Assembly: GCA_963729815.1 (NCBI GenBank)
Contig: CAVSPU010000002.1
Location: 1,295,302 to 1,359,301 of the forward strand
Reading direction: 5' to 3'
From: DAHUXN01 sp963729815
GTDB taxonomy: Bacteria > Acidobacteriota > Terriglobia > Acidiferrales > UBA7541
DNA: 64,000 nucleotides
In this document: piece by piece, positions 42,055 through 50,099 of the stretch
Position numbering within the stretch: position 1 is the stretch's first letter
How the letters are laid out: every line of letters begins with the position of its first letter
The notes under the pieces: generated by a model
What the model was told of the DNA's origin: nothing
The model's database searches: none
Seen by the model: the letters and a program-made list of their open reading frames with translations, nothing else
Translations under genes and position numbers: made by a program

Positions 42055-42093
42055 AAGCAGATTCCTCGTCGCGTGGCTCCTCGGAATGACAGT
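42055..42093 (-). repeat. family B repeat inside the sdh operon
   Basis: A short copy (AGCAGATTCCTCGTCGCG ... CTCGGAATGACAG) in the 109-base spacer between sdhC and sdhA. Confidence 0.78.
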
Positions 42094-42117
42094 TCATAAC
42101 TTTTCTCAGTGGCTGCA

Positions 42118-42765
42118 TCAGAGGTACCCGCTGAACGGATGCCAGCCGAAGACGAAGCCGGCGATGATGCACAGTCCGATGACGGAGAATGCCACGCCGA
42201 CAAAAGCGCCGAGCCATCCAGCCGCACGCTGCGCGCGCGGAGTGACGGCAATTCCCCACTTGCAGCAGAAATTAAAAAGCCCATTGCCGAGGTGAAACGA
42301 CGCGGCAAGAATGCCGATGACGTAAAAGAGCGCGTAATACGGATTCGCGAAGTCGTGGGCGACGGCGAGATACGTGGATCGGCCGTGCGTGGCGAAACGC
42401 TCGAGCCAAACGTGCCAGATGATATAGGCGAAGGCGATGATGCCGGTCCAGCGCTGCAAAGTGTAAAGCCAATTCGCCATCCACGGGTGTGCCCAGACGT
42501 TTGTCTTGCCGCGCCACCAGATGTAGAGGCCATAGCATCCGTGAAATGCGATGGGCAGCCAGATGAATAAAAACTCGACGGGGATCCGCCAGGGAATCTG
42601 CTCGAGGCCTGCGGCGGTGGAATTATAGCGTTCGGGACTGACGAGAACGTAACTGTTGGACCAGAAATGTTCGGCAAGAAATGCGCCAATAGGAATAATG
42701 CCGCTCAGGGAATGCAGTTTGTCCCAGAAGTAACTGGCGTCAGGTTTCGAGGCCGTGCTCGACAT
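42118..42765 (-). CDS. sdhC: succinate dehydrogenase cytochrome b558 subunit
   Basis: Membrane anchor of complex II, 215 residues, five membrane spans, binding heme and quinone. Conserved segments: DKLHSLSGIIPIGAFLAEHFW with a heme-ligand His, AFHGCYGLYIWWRG, LQRWTGIIAFAYIIWHVW and SFHLGNGLFNFCCKWG. First gene of the sdhCAB operon. ATG at 42765 has CGGAGAG upstream; the frame open to 42852 adds an unlikely leader. It is divergent from the GAF gene, with an 169-base promoter region between them. Confidence 0.93.
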   Translation of the reverse strand: MSSTASKPDASYFWDKLHSLSGIIPIGAFLAEHFWSNSYVLVSPERYNSTAAGLEQIPWRIPVEFLFIWLPIAFHGCYGLYIWWRGKTNVWAHPWMANWLYTLQRWTGIIAFAYIIWHVWLERFATHGRSTYLAVAHDFANPYYALFYVIGILAASFHLGNGLFNFCCKWGIAVTPRAQRAAGWLGAFVGVAFSVIGLCIIAGFVFGWHPFSGYL

Positions 42766-42934
42766 CCACTCTCCGAAATAAATTCCTGCAGGAACGTGAA
42801 CTAACTCTGGCAGCGAGTCGATCTGCAGGGGTGCAAATGGTCCCGCAAACAAACGAGTATAGACAGCGATGGAAATGTTTGCAAGACGGCAACACGGGAA
42901 ATTTTTCGGGGCGCGGATACGTTAGACTCTTTGC

Positions 42935-43462
42935 ATGGCAATTGCAGCAGTTTCGGAGCTCGAAACGTTGATTCATAAAATGGTGGGGCACGCCGCGAAA
43001 CTGGATGCTTCCGATCTCGCGCAAGTGGCGGAAGCAGTGAGCCGCGTATTTTCAGTGCACGCGGATGAAGTGGCGATTCTATGGGTCACGCCGGACAGAA
43101 AATTCCTGCGTTTTGTCGTTCCGGAGCAACTGCGGAGCGTGGGCCAACTCCCTCTGACGAGCAGTACAGCGCTGGCTGCGCGAACGGTTCGGGAGAAACG
43201 GGCGGAGATCGTCAATCACTTCAACGTTGTTCCGCACGCTTCGGTATTCGAAGGCGTGAGGCTCAAAGAAGAACACGGCGAGCCGATACAGAAGATCATG
43301 AGCGCGCCGATCTCCATTGGAGCGATGGTGATTGGGGTGCTGCAAGTGTCGCGCAAAGCAAAAACGGCGAAGGAAAAGCCGGATTTTTCGACGCAAAATC
43401 TCAAGCAACTGGTCTCCGTTGCCGCACTGCTGGCGCCGGCGGTTGCGCTCTGCGAAGAATAG
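42935..43462 (+). CDS. GAF-domain protein
   Basis: A stand-alone GAF-type sensor domain of 175 residues: helix AVSELETLIHKMVGHAAKLD, strands ADEVAILWVTPDRKFLRFV, SSTALAARTVREKRAEIVNH, and MSAPISIGAMVIGVLQVSRK, ending QLVSVAALLAPAVALCEE. It lacks output domains, so it may bind a small ligand or another protein. Ligand and partner are unknown. Divergent from the sdh operon. Confidence 0.85.
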   Translation: MAIAAVSELETLIHKMVGHAAKLDASDLAQVAEAVSRVFSVHADEVAILWVTPDRKFLRFVVPEQLRSVGQLPLTSSTALAARTVREKRAEIVNHFNVVPHASVFEGVRLKEEHGEPIQKIMSAPISIGAMVIGVLQVSRKAKTAKEKPDFSTQNLKQLVSVAALLAPAVALCEE

Positions 43463-43547
43463 CCCTCCAAAATATCAATTCCTTAGATGTTTCAATTTTT
43501 TCATGTGGCGCGTGTGCCGGAGCTCGCCACGTTTGTGAGATACTCCG

Positions 43548-45299
43548 ATGGCGATGAGCCAGAGAACAAGAGTATTCGCGGCGGTTTCATGTTTCATCCT
43601 CGGCTTCGGCGCGTTTCGATGGGGCGCCGTATTACACGCTCACGCGCAGACCGACACAGGCAAAGTCACGCTTACGCTGTTGGGCACGACCGACACGCAC
43701 GGACACCTGCTCGCCTGGGATGATTTGACGAATCGGCCGGTGAACGGCGGACTGACGAAGATCGCGACACTGATCGAACAAGTGCGGGCGAGCGAACCGA
43801 ACGTGGTTCTTCTCGACTCCGGCGACACGATTGAAGGCACGCCGATGGCCTATTATTTCGCGGAGAAAGACGCCGCGGCGGCAAATCCGGAAATTGCCGC
43901 GTTCAACGCGCTGCACTACGACGCGATGGCCGTGGGAAACCACGAATTCAATTTCGGCGAAACGGTGATGTGGAAAGCCAAGCGTGAATCACATTTTCCG
44001 TGGCTGGCGGCGAATTTGAAGGAGACCTACACAAGCGGCGTGCCGTACATTCGACCATACATCATCAAGGAGGTCGCGGGCGTGCGCGTGGGGATCGTGG
44101 GATTCGTCACGCCGGGAGTTCCGCGCTGGGAAATCCCGTCACATTATCGCGGGTACTCTTTTGAGCCGATTGTGGACGCGGCACGGCGCGTGATTCCGGA
44201 GGTTCGCAGAAAATGTGATCTGGTTGTCGTCATTATTCATTCCGGCCTGGACCGCAATCCGAAAACCGGGGAGATGTTTTCCGACCTGCCCGGGGTGAAC
44301 GAAAACGCGACGTGGGAACTGGCGCAGGAAGTTCCCGGCATCGACGTGATTCTTTACGGGCACACGCATCAGGAAATGCCGGAGCTGATGTTGAACGGCG
44401 TGTTGCTCACGCAGGCGAAGAATTGGGGCGGCTCGCTAGCGCGCGCGGATGTAACTTTGCAGCGTGACTCCGCGGGGCATTGGCAGGTTGTTTCGAAGCA
44501 TTCGACAACCATCCGGCCGACACCAGACACGCCGGAAGACCCGGCGATTGTGAAACTGCTCGAGCCATACCGCGAGAAAGTAGAGAAATACCTCGACACG
44601 CCGCTGGACACGAACGAGAAATCGTTGAGCGGAACGCTCTCGCGATATGAAGCCGATCCGCTGGTGGACTTGATTCAACGCGTGCAACTCCGTGACGCGC
44701 GCGCCGACGTTTCCATGGCCACACTTTTCATTCCGAGCACACGAGTGGCGGCGGGCACGGTGACGATTCGCGATGCCTTCGGCGTTTATCCCTACGAGAA
44801 CACGCTCTACGCCGTGGAAATGACGGGCGCGCAGCTGAAGGATGCGCTGGAACACGCGGCGAGTTTTTTCCCATCGTGGCCGAACACGAGCGGGAAGCCT
44901 CTGAGGCTGCCGGGCTACGATGCGGACGCGGCGGAGGGAGTCTCGTATGAAATGGATTTGTCGAAACCTGTTGGCAGTCGCATCGTGAATCTCACATACC
45001 ACAGCAAGCCGCTCGCGGCGGACCAAAAGCTGCGCGTCGCGATCAACAATTACCGCTACACGGGCGGCGGCGCATATTCTGTTTATAAGGGGCTGCCGAT
45101 CGTTTACCGATCTACGGAGGAAGTGCGCGACTTGATTATTGACTACCTCGCGAAGACAAAGGAATTTCCCGATGCGACCGATGACAACTGGCGGATTATT
45201 CCGGATGAAGCGCGCGAGGCGATTGAGAAGCAGGCGCTTTCGATGGAGCAGAGACGGGAAGCGCCGCAGGCAAAACCGAGCGGTGCGTCGTATCGGTGA
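43548..45299 (+). CDS. exported 5'-nucleotidase / cyclic-nucleotide phosphodiesterase (UshA family)
   Basis: A 583-residue periplasmic metallophosphoesterase with an N-terminal signal (VFAAVSCFILGFGAFRWGAV). The catalytic domain has LLGTTDTHGHL, LLDSGDTIEGTP, AVGNHEFNFG and LYGHTHQEMP, the four metal-ligand motifs; the C-terminal 5'-nucleotidase domain has VYPYENTLYAVEMTGAQLKDALEHAA and INNYRYTGGGAYSVYKGL with aromatic residues for stacking on the base. Likely role: scavenging phosphate and nucleosides. Starts at ATG 43548 or, equally well, ATG 43554. Confidence 0.93.
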   Translation: MAMSQRTRVFAAVSCFILGFGAFRWGAVLHAHAQTDTGKVTLTLLGTTDTHGHLLAWDDLTNRPVNGGLTKIATLIEQVRASEPNVVLLDSGDTIEGTPMAYYFAEKDAAAANPEIAAFNALHYDAMAVGNHEFNFGETVMWKAKRESHFPWLAANLKETYTSGVPYIRPYIIKEVAGVRVGIVGFVTPGVPRWEIPSHYRGYSFEPIVDAARRVIPEVRRKCDLVVVIIHSGLDRNPKTGEMFSDLPGVNENATWELAQEVPGIDVILYGHTHQEMPELMLNGVLLTQAKNWGGSLARADVTLQRDSAGHWQVVSKHSTTIRPTPDTPEDPAIVKLLEPYREKVEKYLDTPLDTNEKSLSGTLSRYEADPLVDLIQRVQLRDARADVSMATLFIPSTRVAAGTVTIRDAFGVYPYENTLYAVEMTGAQLKDALEHAASFFPSWPNTSGKPLRLPGYDADAAEGVSYEMDLSKPVGSRIVNLTYHSKPLAADQKLRVAINNYRYTGGGAYSVYKGLPIVYRSTEEVRDLIIDYLAKTKEFPDATDDNWRIIPDEAREAIEKQALSMEQRREAPQAKPSGASYR

Positions 45300-45365
45300 A
45301 CACGGAAACGCGTTGAGACGCGAATAAGGATTGACACACTATTCGCTTCTTGTTACTTTTTGCGC

Positions 45366-45417
45366 GCACTCAACTTTCCGAATCTCCTAACGGAGGCACC
45401 GCAACCCGGCAAGGTTC
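45366..45417 (+). promoter_or_regulatory. possible structured leader of the arginine decarboxylase gene
   Basis: Directly before the start codon lie a CTCC-TAAC-GGAG hairpin and GCACCGCAACCCGGCAAGG. TTGACA at 45331 may be its -35. The CCCGGCAA run recalls known riboswitch cores, but no complete class could be matched, so this is a weak suggestion. Confidence 0.25.
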
Positions 45418-45975
45418 ATGGCGTTCGTCGCGAAGAAAATTTTCCTCACCAAGGGAGTCGGAAAACACCGCGAGCGGCTGTCGAGCTTCGAGCTCGCCCT
45501 GCGCAACGCAGGAATCGCCGCGTGCAACATCGTTCGCGTCTCCTCGATTTTCCCGCCGCACTGTAAACTAATTTCGCGCAGCGAAGGATTGAAACACTTG
45601 AAGCCGGGGCAAGTCGCGTTTGTGGTGATCAGCGAAAATCAGACGCGCGAGGCGCATAGGTTGATCGCAGCCTCCGTCGGCGTTGCGTTGCCCGGCGACA
45701 AATCGATGTATGGCTACCTCTCCGAGCATCATTCGTTCGGCGAGCCGGAAGAAATCGCCGGAGAATACGCCGAGGAGCTCGCCGCCGAAATGCTGGCGAC
45801 AACGCTGAACGTGGAATTCGATCCGGATTTGTCGTGGGACGAGAAAAAAGAAGTTTACCGCATCTCGAATAAAATCGTACGCACGATGAACATCACGCAG
45901 TCGGCCGTGGGAGACAAGCGCGGCCTGTGGACGACAGTATTGGCTGCGGCGATCCTGCTCGGCGAAGACGATTAA
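45418..45975 (+). CDS. pyruvoyl-dependent arginine decarboxylase
   Basis: Decarboxylates arginine to agmatine with a self-generated pyruvoyl group (185 residues, PvlArgDC family). The autocleavage site is Ser42-Ser43 in NIVRVSSIFPPHCK, giving a short beta chain and a long alpha chain whose first residue becomes pyruvoyl. Other family marks: VAFVVISENQTREAHRLIAA, VALPGDKSMYGYLSEHH and EMLATTL. Agmatinase is encoded 2.7 kb downstream, so the pair makes putrescine from arginine. Its stop TAA overlaps the rare ATT start proposed for the next gene. Confidence 0.95.
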   Translation: MAFVAKKIFLTKGVGKHRERLSSFELALRNAGIAACNIVRVSSIFPPHCKLISRSEGLKHLKPGQVAFVVISENQTREAHRLIAASVGVALPGDKSMYGYLSEHHSFGEPEEIAGEYAEELAAEMLATTLNVEFDPDLSWDEKKEVYRISNKIVRTMNITQSAVGDKRGLWTTVLAAAILLGEDD

Positions 45976-46918
45976 GTTCCCTCACCCGACTTCGATCCTC
46001 ACCACAATTCTTCTTCTGGCGAGTTGCGCCCTCCTTGCGGGTGACCGCGCACGCGCGCAGGAAACAAACGGGACACATGCGGAACGCAGCGTGTTCGTCG
46101 TGTTCCTGGGAACGGGAATGCCGCGACCGGACCCGAGCCGACAGGGGCCGTCGCTGGCGATTGTGGTGAACGGCAAAGCATATATAGTTGATGCGGGAAC
46201 GGGAGTGGTGAGGCAAGCAGCGGCGGCGTACCAGCGCGGGGTCAGTGCGCTCCGGGTGAACGAGCTGGACATCGCGTTTTTGACGCATTTGCATTCGGAC
46301 CACACATTGGGGCTGCCCGACCTGATTTTGACGCCGTGGGTGATGCATCGCGCGGTTCCGTTGCAGCTTTACGGCCCCGCGGGAACGCAGGCGATGGCCG
46401 ACAACATCGAAAAAGCGTACGCGGAGGACATCCAGATTCGCGTCGACGGGCTGGAACATCTGACCACGACTGGGCATCAGGTGGTGGTTCACGAAATACA
46501 ACCGGGCGTGGTTTATCAGGACGCGAATGTGAAAGTGACCGCGTTTGGGGTGAAGCATGGAAGCTGGAAGGAAGCGCTGGGGTATCGCTTCGACGCGAAC
46601 GGAAAATCAATCGTCATGTCCGGCGACACGCGGCCAGCCGATAGCGTCGTCGAAGCGTGCAATGGATGCGACGTGCTAGTGCATGAAGTGTATTCCGGGA
46701 CGCCGGCGAATGCGGAGGATGCGGCATACTTTTCGTCTTTCCACACTTCCGCGCGAGAACTCGGGGAGATCGCGGCGAAGGCCAGGCCGAAGCTTCTCGT
46801 CGTGTGGCATTACGTGGCGCTGGGAAACACGGACCAGACGCAAATGATGAAGGAGATACATCAGGCATTCCACGGCGCGATTGTGGTTGCAAACGACCTG
46901 GACGTAATTTCACCGTGA
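45971..46918 (+). CDS. exported metallo-beta-lactamase-fold hydrolase (ATT start)
   Basis: A zinc hydrolase of the MBL fold, RNase Z-like branch: VFLGTGMPRPDPSRQGPS, THLHSDHTLGLPDLIL (HxHxDH), IVMSGDTRPADSVV and FHTSARELG with further metal ligands. The first ATG/GTG/TTG start (GTG 46091) would begin inside the fold. The same frame continues upstream for 40 sense codons that encode a good signal peptide (KFPHPTSILTTILLLASCAL ... ARAQ) beginning at ATT 45971, which overlaps the decarboxylase stop (ATTAA). ATT, though rare, is a known start codon (infC), so this start is preferred. Substrate is unknown. Confidence 0.82.
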   Translation: MKFPHPTSILTTILLLASCALLAGDRARAQETNGTHAERSVFVVFLGTGMPRPDPSRQGPSLAIVVNGKAYIVDAGTGVVRQAAAAYQRGVSALRVNELDIAFLTHLHSDHTLGLPDLILTPWVMHRAVPLQLYGPAGTQAMADNIEKAYAEDIQIRVDGLEHLTTTGHQVVVHEIQPGVVYQDANVKVTAFGVKHGSWKEALGYRFDANGKSIVMSGDTRPADSVVEACNGCDVLVHEVYSGTPANAEDAAYFSSFHTSARELGEIAAKARPKLLVVWHYVALGNTDQTQMMKEIHQAFHGAIVVANDLDVISP

Positions 46919-46977
46919 GGCCGCGCTGACCGAGAGAATCCAAGGAAATTAAACTGAGTGTGACGCGCAGCCCGAGC

Positions 46978-47367
46978 TTACTTGCCGCTATCGGCCACGA
47001 TGGAAGATGCAGTGATGATCGCGCCCGAGCCCTGGCCCTTGTCCGTGGCGAAATCCTCGTGGCCGCTGACCGTGCCCTTCACCATGACGCTCTGGCCCGC
47101 AAATTTCGCAGCCTCGCTCTGCGGACTCAAGATGTAGACTTTTTTGTCGGCGAAATTGAAAAAGGCGTACTTGGCGTGCTCGTTCTTTACGCACTTTAGC
47201 GTGCACTCCGCCGTGGGCGCCTTATTCACGCGGTTCGCCCCGCAATATGTGTCGGTGACGTAACCCTTCCAGGTCTGCGTGGCGCCATTGGCTGAAGCCA
47301 AGAGGCCAAGCGAGCCGGCGAAGAGCAGAATTGCGGCAAAGCGCATCGACCGCTTCAGTATGCTCAT
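46978..47367 (-). CDS. small secreted DUF5818-like protein
   Basis: A 129-residue exported protein: a signal peptide (RFAAILLFAGSLGLLASANG), then TWKGYVTDTYCGANR, a Cys pair CTLKCVKNEHAKYAFF, KVYILSP and FAGQSVMVKGTVSG. This resembles the DUF5818 family, an OB-like domain abundant in Acidobacteriota (family name from memory, moderate certainty). The function is unknown. ATG at 47367 has AAGGAG upstream; the frame open to 47451 is rejected. It is convergent with the hydrolase gene. Confidence 0.75.
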   Translation of the reverse strand: MSILKRSMRFAAILLFAGSLGLLASANGATQTWKGYVTDTYCGANRVNKAPTAECTLKCVKNEHAKYAFFNFADKKVYILSPQSEAAKFAGQSVMVKGTVSGHEDFATDKGQGSGAIITASSIVADSGK

Positions 47368-47591
47368 GGTTGCACACTCCTTAAAGGGGAGTATCTGTCC
47401 GCTGAAGCCGCGAGTCAAGATGTGGGCTGCCTGGAAAGCCGTATCACACATCTTAATAGGGAGTGGTAGCTGGCCGGAGGCGTGGAAGGGGAATTCACGA
47501 CTGGGCGCGAAGTTTTCTTTCAGGCAACCGATTCATTGTCGGGGCTTTCTGATGCACAATTTGCGGCTATGCTGGGTATAGTTGAAACGAG

Positions 47592-48545
47592 ATGGAGAAG
47601 GACACACAAATCGCAACGGTGAAAATTCTCGAAGGCGTGGCGCTCGAGCGCCACAGCAACTACCGCATCGGCGGACCGGCACGCTATTTCTGCGATGCGA
47701 CGAATGAAGAAGACATTCGCGGTGCGGTGTTGTTCGCGCGCGAGCAGAAACTGCCGCTGTTCATTCTCGGCGGCGGCACAAATCTATTGATCAGCGACAA
47801 AGGGTTTGAGGGCGTGATTTTGAAGCCGAGCCTGATGCAGCTCGTAGCGCAGGGCGAGACGGTGACGGTTGGGACCGGCGTGATGGTCGCGGACCTGCTG
47901 AAGTTCACGATTGAGCGCTCGCTGAGCGGCCTCGAATGGGCCGGCGGACTGCCGGGAACAGTGGGCGGCGCGGTGCGCGGGAATGCGGGCGCGTTTCGCG
48001 GTGAGATTAAGGACCGAATTGTCTCGGTGGAGAGTTTCGATGTCGAGACGCTGAAAACGATTTCGCGCGACAAGGCGGCGTGCCAATTCGGCTACCGGTC
48101 GAGTATTTTCAAGGATAAGGACGGGCGTGAAATAATTTTGTCGGCGAAAATCAAACTCGAGAGAGGCGATTCGCAGAGAATCGCCGCGGCGATTCAGGAA
48201 AAAATCAGCTACCGGATGGAACGCCACCCGATGGAGTATCCGAATATCGGCAGCACGTTCAAAAACGTCGATTTGAAATTTGTCCCGGAGGAAATGCGGG
48301 AATCGGTGGCAAAGGTTGTTAAGGTCGACCCCTTCCCTGTTGTCCCGACCGCGTACCTGATTTCCGAGACCGGCGTGCGCGGGACGCAGCGCGGCGGCGC
48401 GATGATTTCGCCGAAGCATCCGAATTTCATCGTAAACCTGGGTGGCGCAACCGCGGCGGACGTAGAGGCGCTGATCGCGATCATCAAGCAGCGCGTATTC
48501 GAGAAGTACGGGATACGTCTCGAAGAAGAAATTCAGCGCGTCTGA
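47592..48545 (+). CDS. murB: UDP-N-acetylenolpyruvoylglucosamine reductase
   Basis: FAD enzyme of peptidoglycan precursor synthesis (317 residues): reduces UDP-GlcNAc-enolpyruvate to UDP-MurNAc. Visible: HSNYRIGGPARYF, LFILGGGTNLLISDKGF in the FAD domain, GLEWAGGLPGTVGGAVRGNAGAF, FGYRSSIF, PNIGSTFKN with the catalytic Ser, and GGAMISPKHPNFIVN. Shape suits the type II MurB. It stands apart from the usual mur/dcw cluster. Start ATG 47592; no strong ribosome site. Confidence 0.96.
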   Translation: MEKDTQIATVKILEGVALERHSNYRIGGPARYFCDATNEEDIRGAVLFAREQKLPLFILGGGTNLLISDKGFEGVILKPSLMQLVAQGETVTVGTGVMVADLLKFTIERSLSGLEWAGGLPGTVGGAVRGNAGAFRGEIKDRIVSVESFDVETLKTISRDKAACQFGYRSSIFKDKDGREIILSAKIKLERGDSQRIAAAIQEKISYRMERHPMEYPNIGSTFKNVDLKFVPEEMRESVAKVVKVDPFPVVPTAYLISETGVRGTQRGGAMISPKHPNFIVNLGGATAADVEALIAIIKQRVFEKYGIRLEEEIQRV

Positions 48546-48705
48546 AGCCTGCCAGATCGTCGAAAAACCTTTCCATTTCGCCATTTTTCTTTGCCATTCC
48601 CGGTTCCCGCAGGTAATGTATCTGCGCCGGAACCTCTTCGGGACCTCTTGCGCTGCATAAAGAGAGCGGAGAGAAAAGAAAAATCCGCGTTCAAGGATTC
48701 TGATC

Positions 48706-49605
48706 GTGCAACTAAAGAGCTATACGCCTGTGCCGCCGGAAAACTTCGGGGGAATCCCGGAGGAATTTGCGCGGTATGAGACGTCGCGCGCGGTGATTTT
48801 TCCCGTGCCGCTGGAACGCACCACCACTTACGAGCATGGCACACGCAATGGTCCCGGAGCGATCATCACCGCAAGCCGGAACATGGAAACGTGGGATGAA
48901 GAACTGAATATCGAGACGTACACGAAAATCGGCATCGCGACGCTGCCGGCCATCGATACAGCCGAAGGGACGCTTGAGAGGGTTCTCGCGGATTTGCACA
49001 CGACGGAGCTTGGATTGCTTACGGACGGAAAGTTTCCCGTCGCGCTGGGCGGAGAGCACTCGCTGACTCCCCCACTGGTCGCGGCGGCGGCGAAAAAGTT
49101 CCCGGATTTGACCGTGCTGCAAATCGACGCGCATGCGGATTTGCGCGAAGCGTATCAAGGGAATCCCGCGAGCCACGCTTCCGCGATGCGCCGCGTGGTG
49201 GAGATTTGCCCGGCGGTGCAGGTGGCGATTAGGTCTCTCTCGATCGAGGAGGCCGAAGCGATACCGCAACTGCGCACGAAAATATACTGGGCGAGGGACA
49301 TCGCGCGCGCGCCCGTCGAGAAGTGGATCCCAAGAGTTGTCGCAGACCTGTCCGAGCATGTCTATCTCACGGTGGACCTCGACGGCTTCGACCCCGCGTA
49401 CATGCCCGCGACGGGCACGCCGGAACCGGGCGGCCTCGATTGGCATCAAGTGACGACGCTGATTCGCGAGGTGGCGAAGGCACGGAAGATCGTCGCCGCC
49501 GATGTGGTCGAGCTGCTGCCGCAGCACGGCGATCACGCGTCGGATTTTCTCGCGGCGAAGCTGGTTTACAAGATTCTCGGCTATGTGCTGTGCATGCGTC
49601 CTTAG
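48706..49605 (+). CDS. speB: agmatinase
   Basis: Ureohydrolase of the arginase/agmatinase family (299 residues), hydrolysing agmatine to putrescine and urea with two Mn ions. Metal motifs in order: LGGEHSLT, IDAHADLRE, SHASAMRR and LTVDLDGFDPAYMPATGTPE. The presence of pyruvoyl arginine decarboxylase nearby supports agmatine rather than arginine as the substrate. GTG start at 48706 with AGGA upstream. Confidence 0.93.
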   Translation: MQLKSYTPVPPENFGGIPEEFARYETSRAVIFPVPLERTTTYEHGTRNGPGAIITASRNMETWDEELNIETYTKIGIATLPAIDTAEGTLERVLADLHTTELGLLTDGKFPVALGGEHSLTPPLVAAAAKKFPDLTVLQIDAHADLREAYQGNPASHASAMRRVVEICPAVQVAIRSLSIEEAEAIPQLRTKIYWARDIARAPVEKWIPRVVADLSEHVYLTVDLDGFDPAYMPATGTPEPGGLDWHQVTTLIREVAKARKIVAADVVELLPQHGDHASDFLAAKLVYKILGYVLCMRP

Positions 49606-49723
49606 CGGACGCAATGTCATTGAGACTGGCTTTCGGCCACCCGCGCGCGATGATTCATTTCTGATTAGGTCTTTTGATGCACGGACTGAGATAATTCCAG
49701 GCAGACCTTAACCGGAGGCAGAA

Positions 49724-49993
49724 ATGTTCGTCGTCTATTACAGCCACGGGCTCATCGGATGGATTCTTATCGGGTTGATTGCGGGCTGGCTGACAGGCAA
49801 GGTCACGCATGGCCGCGGGTTCGGATGCCTCGCCGACATTCTTATCGGACTGGTCGGAGCGCTTATCGGCGGATGGATATTTGTGCGACTGGGAATCGCA
49901 GCTGGTGGAGTGCTGGGAAGCCTGGCCGCCGCGTTTGTCGGGGCCGTGATCCTGGTATCGATCGCGCGTTTGTTCGCGGGGAGCGATCACTAA
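49724..49993 (+). CDS. GlsB/YeaQ/YmgE-family stress membrane protein
   Basis: An 89-residue protein with three membrane spans and Gly-rich loops (GWILIGLIAGWLTGKVTHGRGFGCLADILIGLVGALIGGWIF motif region), the transglycosylase-associated family. Members are stress-induced; the molecular function is not settled. CGGAGG precedes ATG 49724. Confidence 0.92.
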   Translation: MFVVYYSHGLIGWILIGLIAGWLTGKVTHGRGFGCLADILIGLVGALIGGWIFVRLGIAAGGVLGSLAAAFVGAVILVSIARLFAGSDH

Positions 49994-50099
49994 GGGAAGG
50001 CCGTACAGGTAAGAAGTTGACGGCAACCCAACTTGGAGATGCAAAAGCTGAAACGCTCGCTCCATTTCCATACGTCCAATCAATGGGAGCGGATTCGAA

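Noticed and set aside
40374..42089. 571-codon open frame antisense to sdhA
   Set aside because: Shadow of sdhA; composition artefact.
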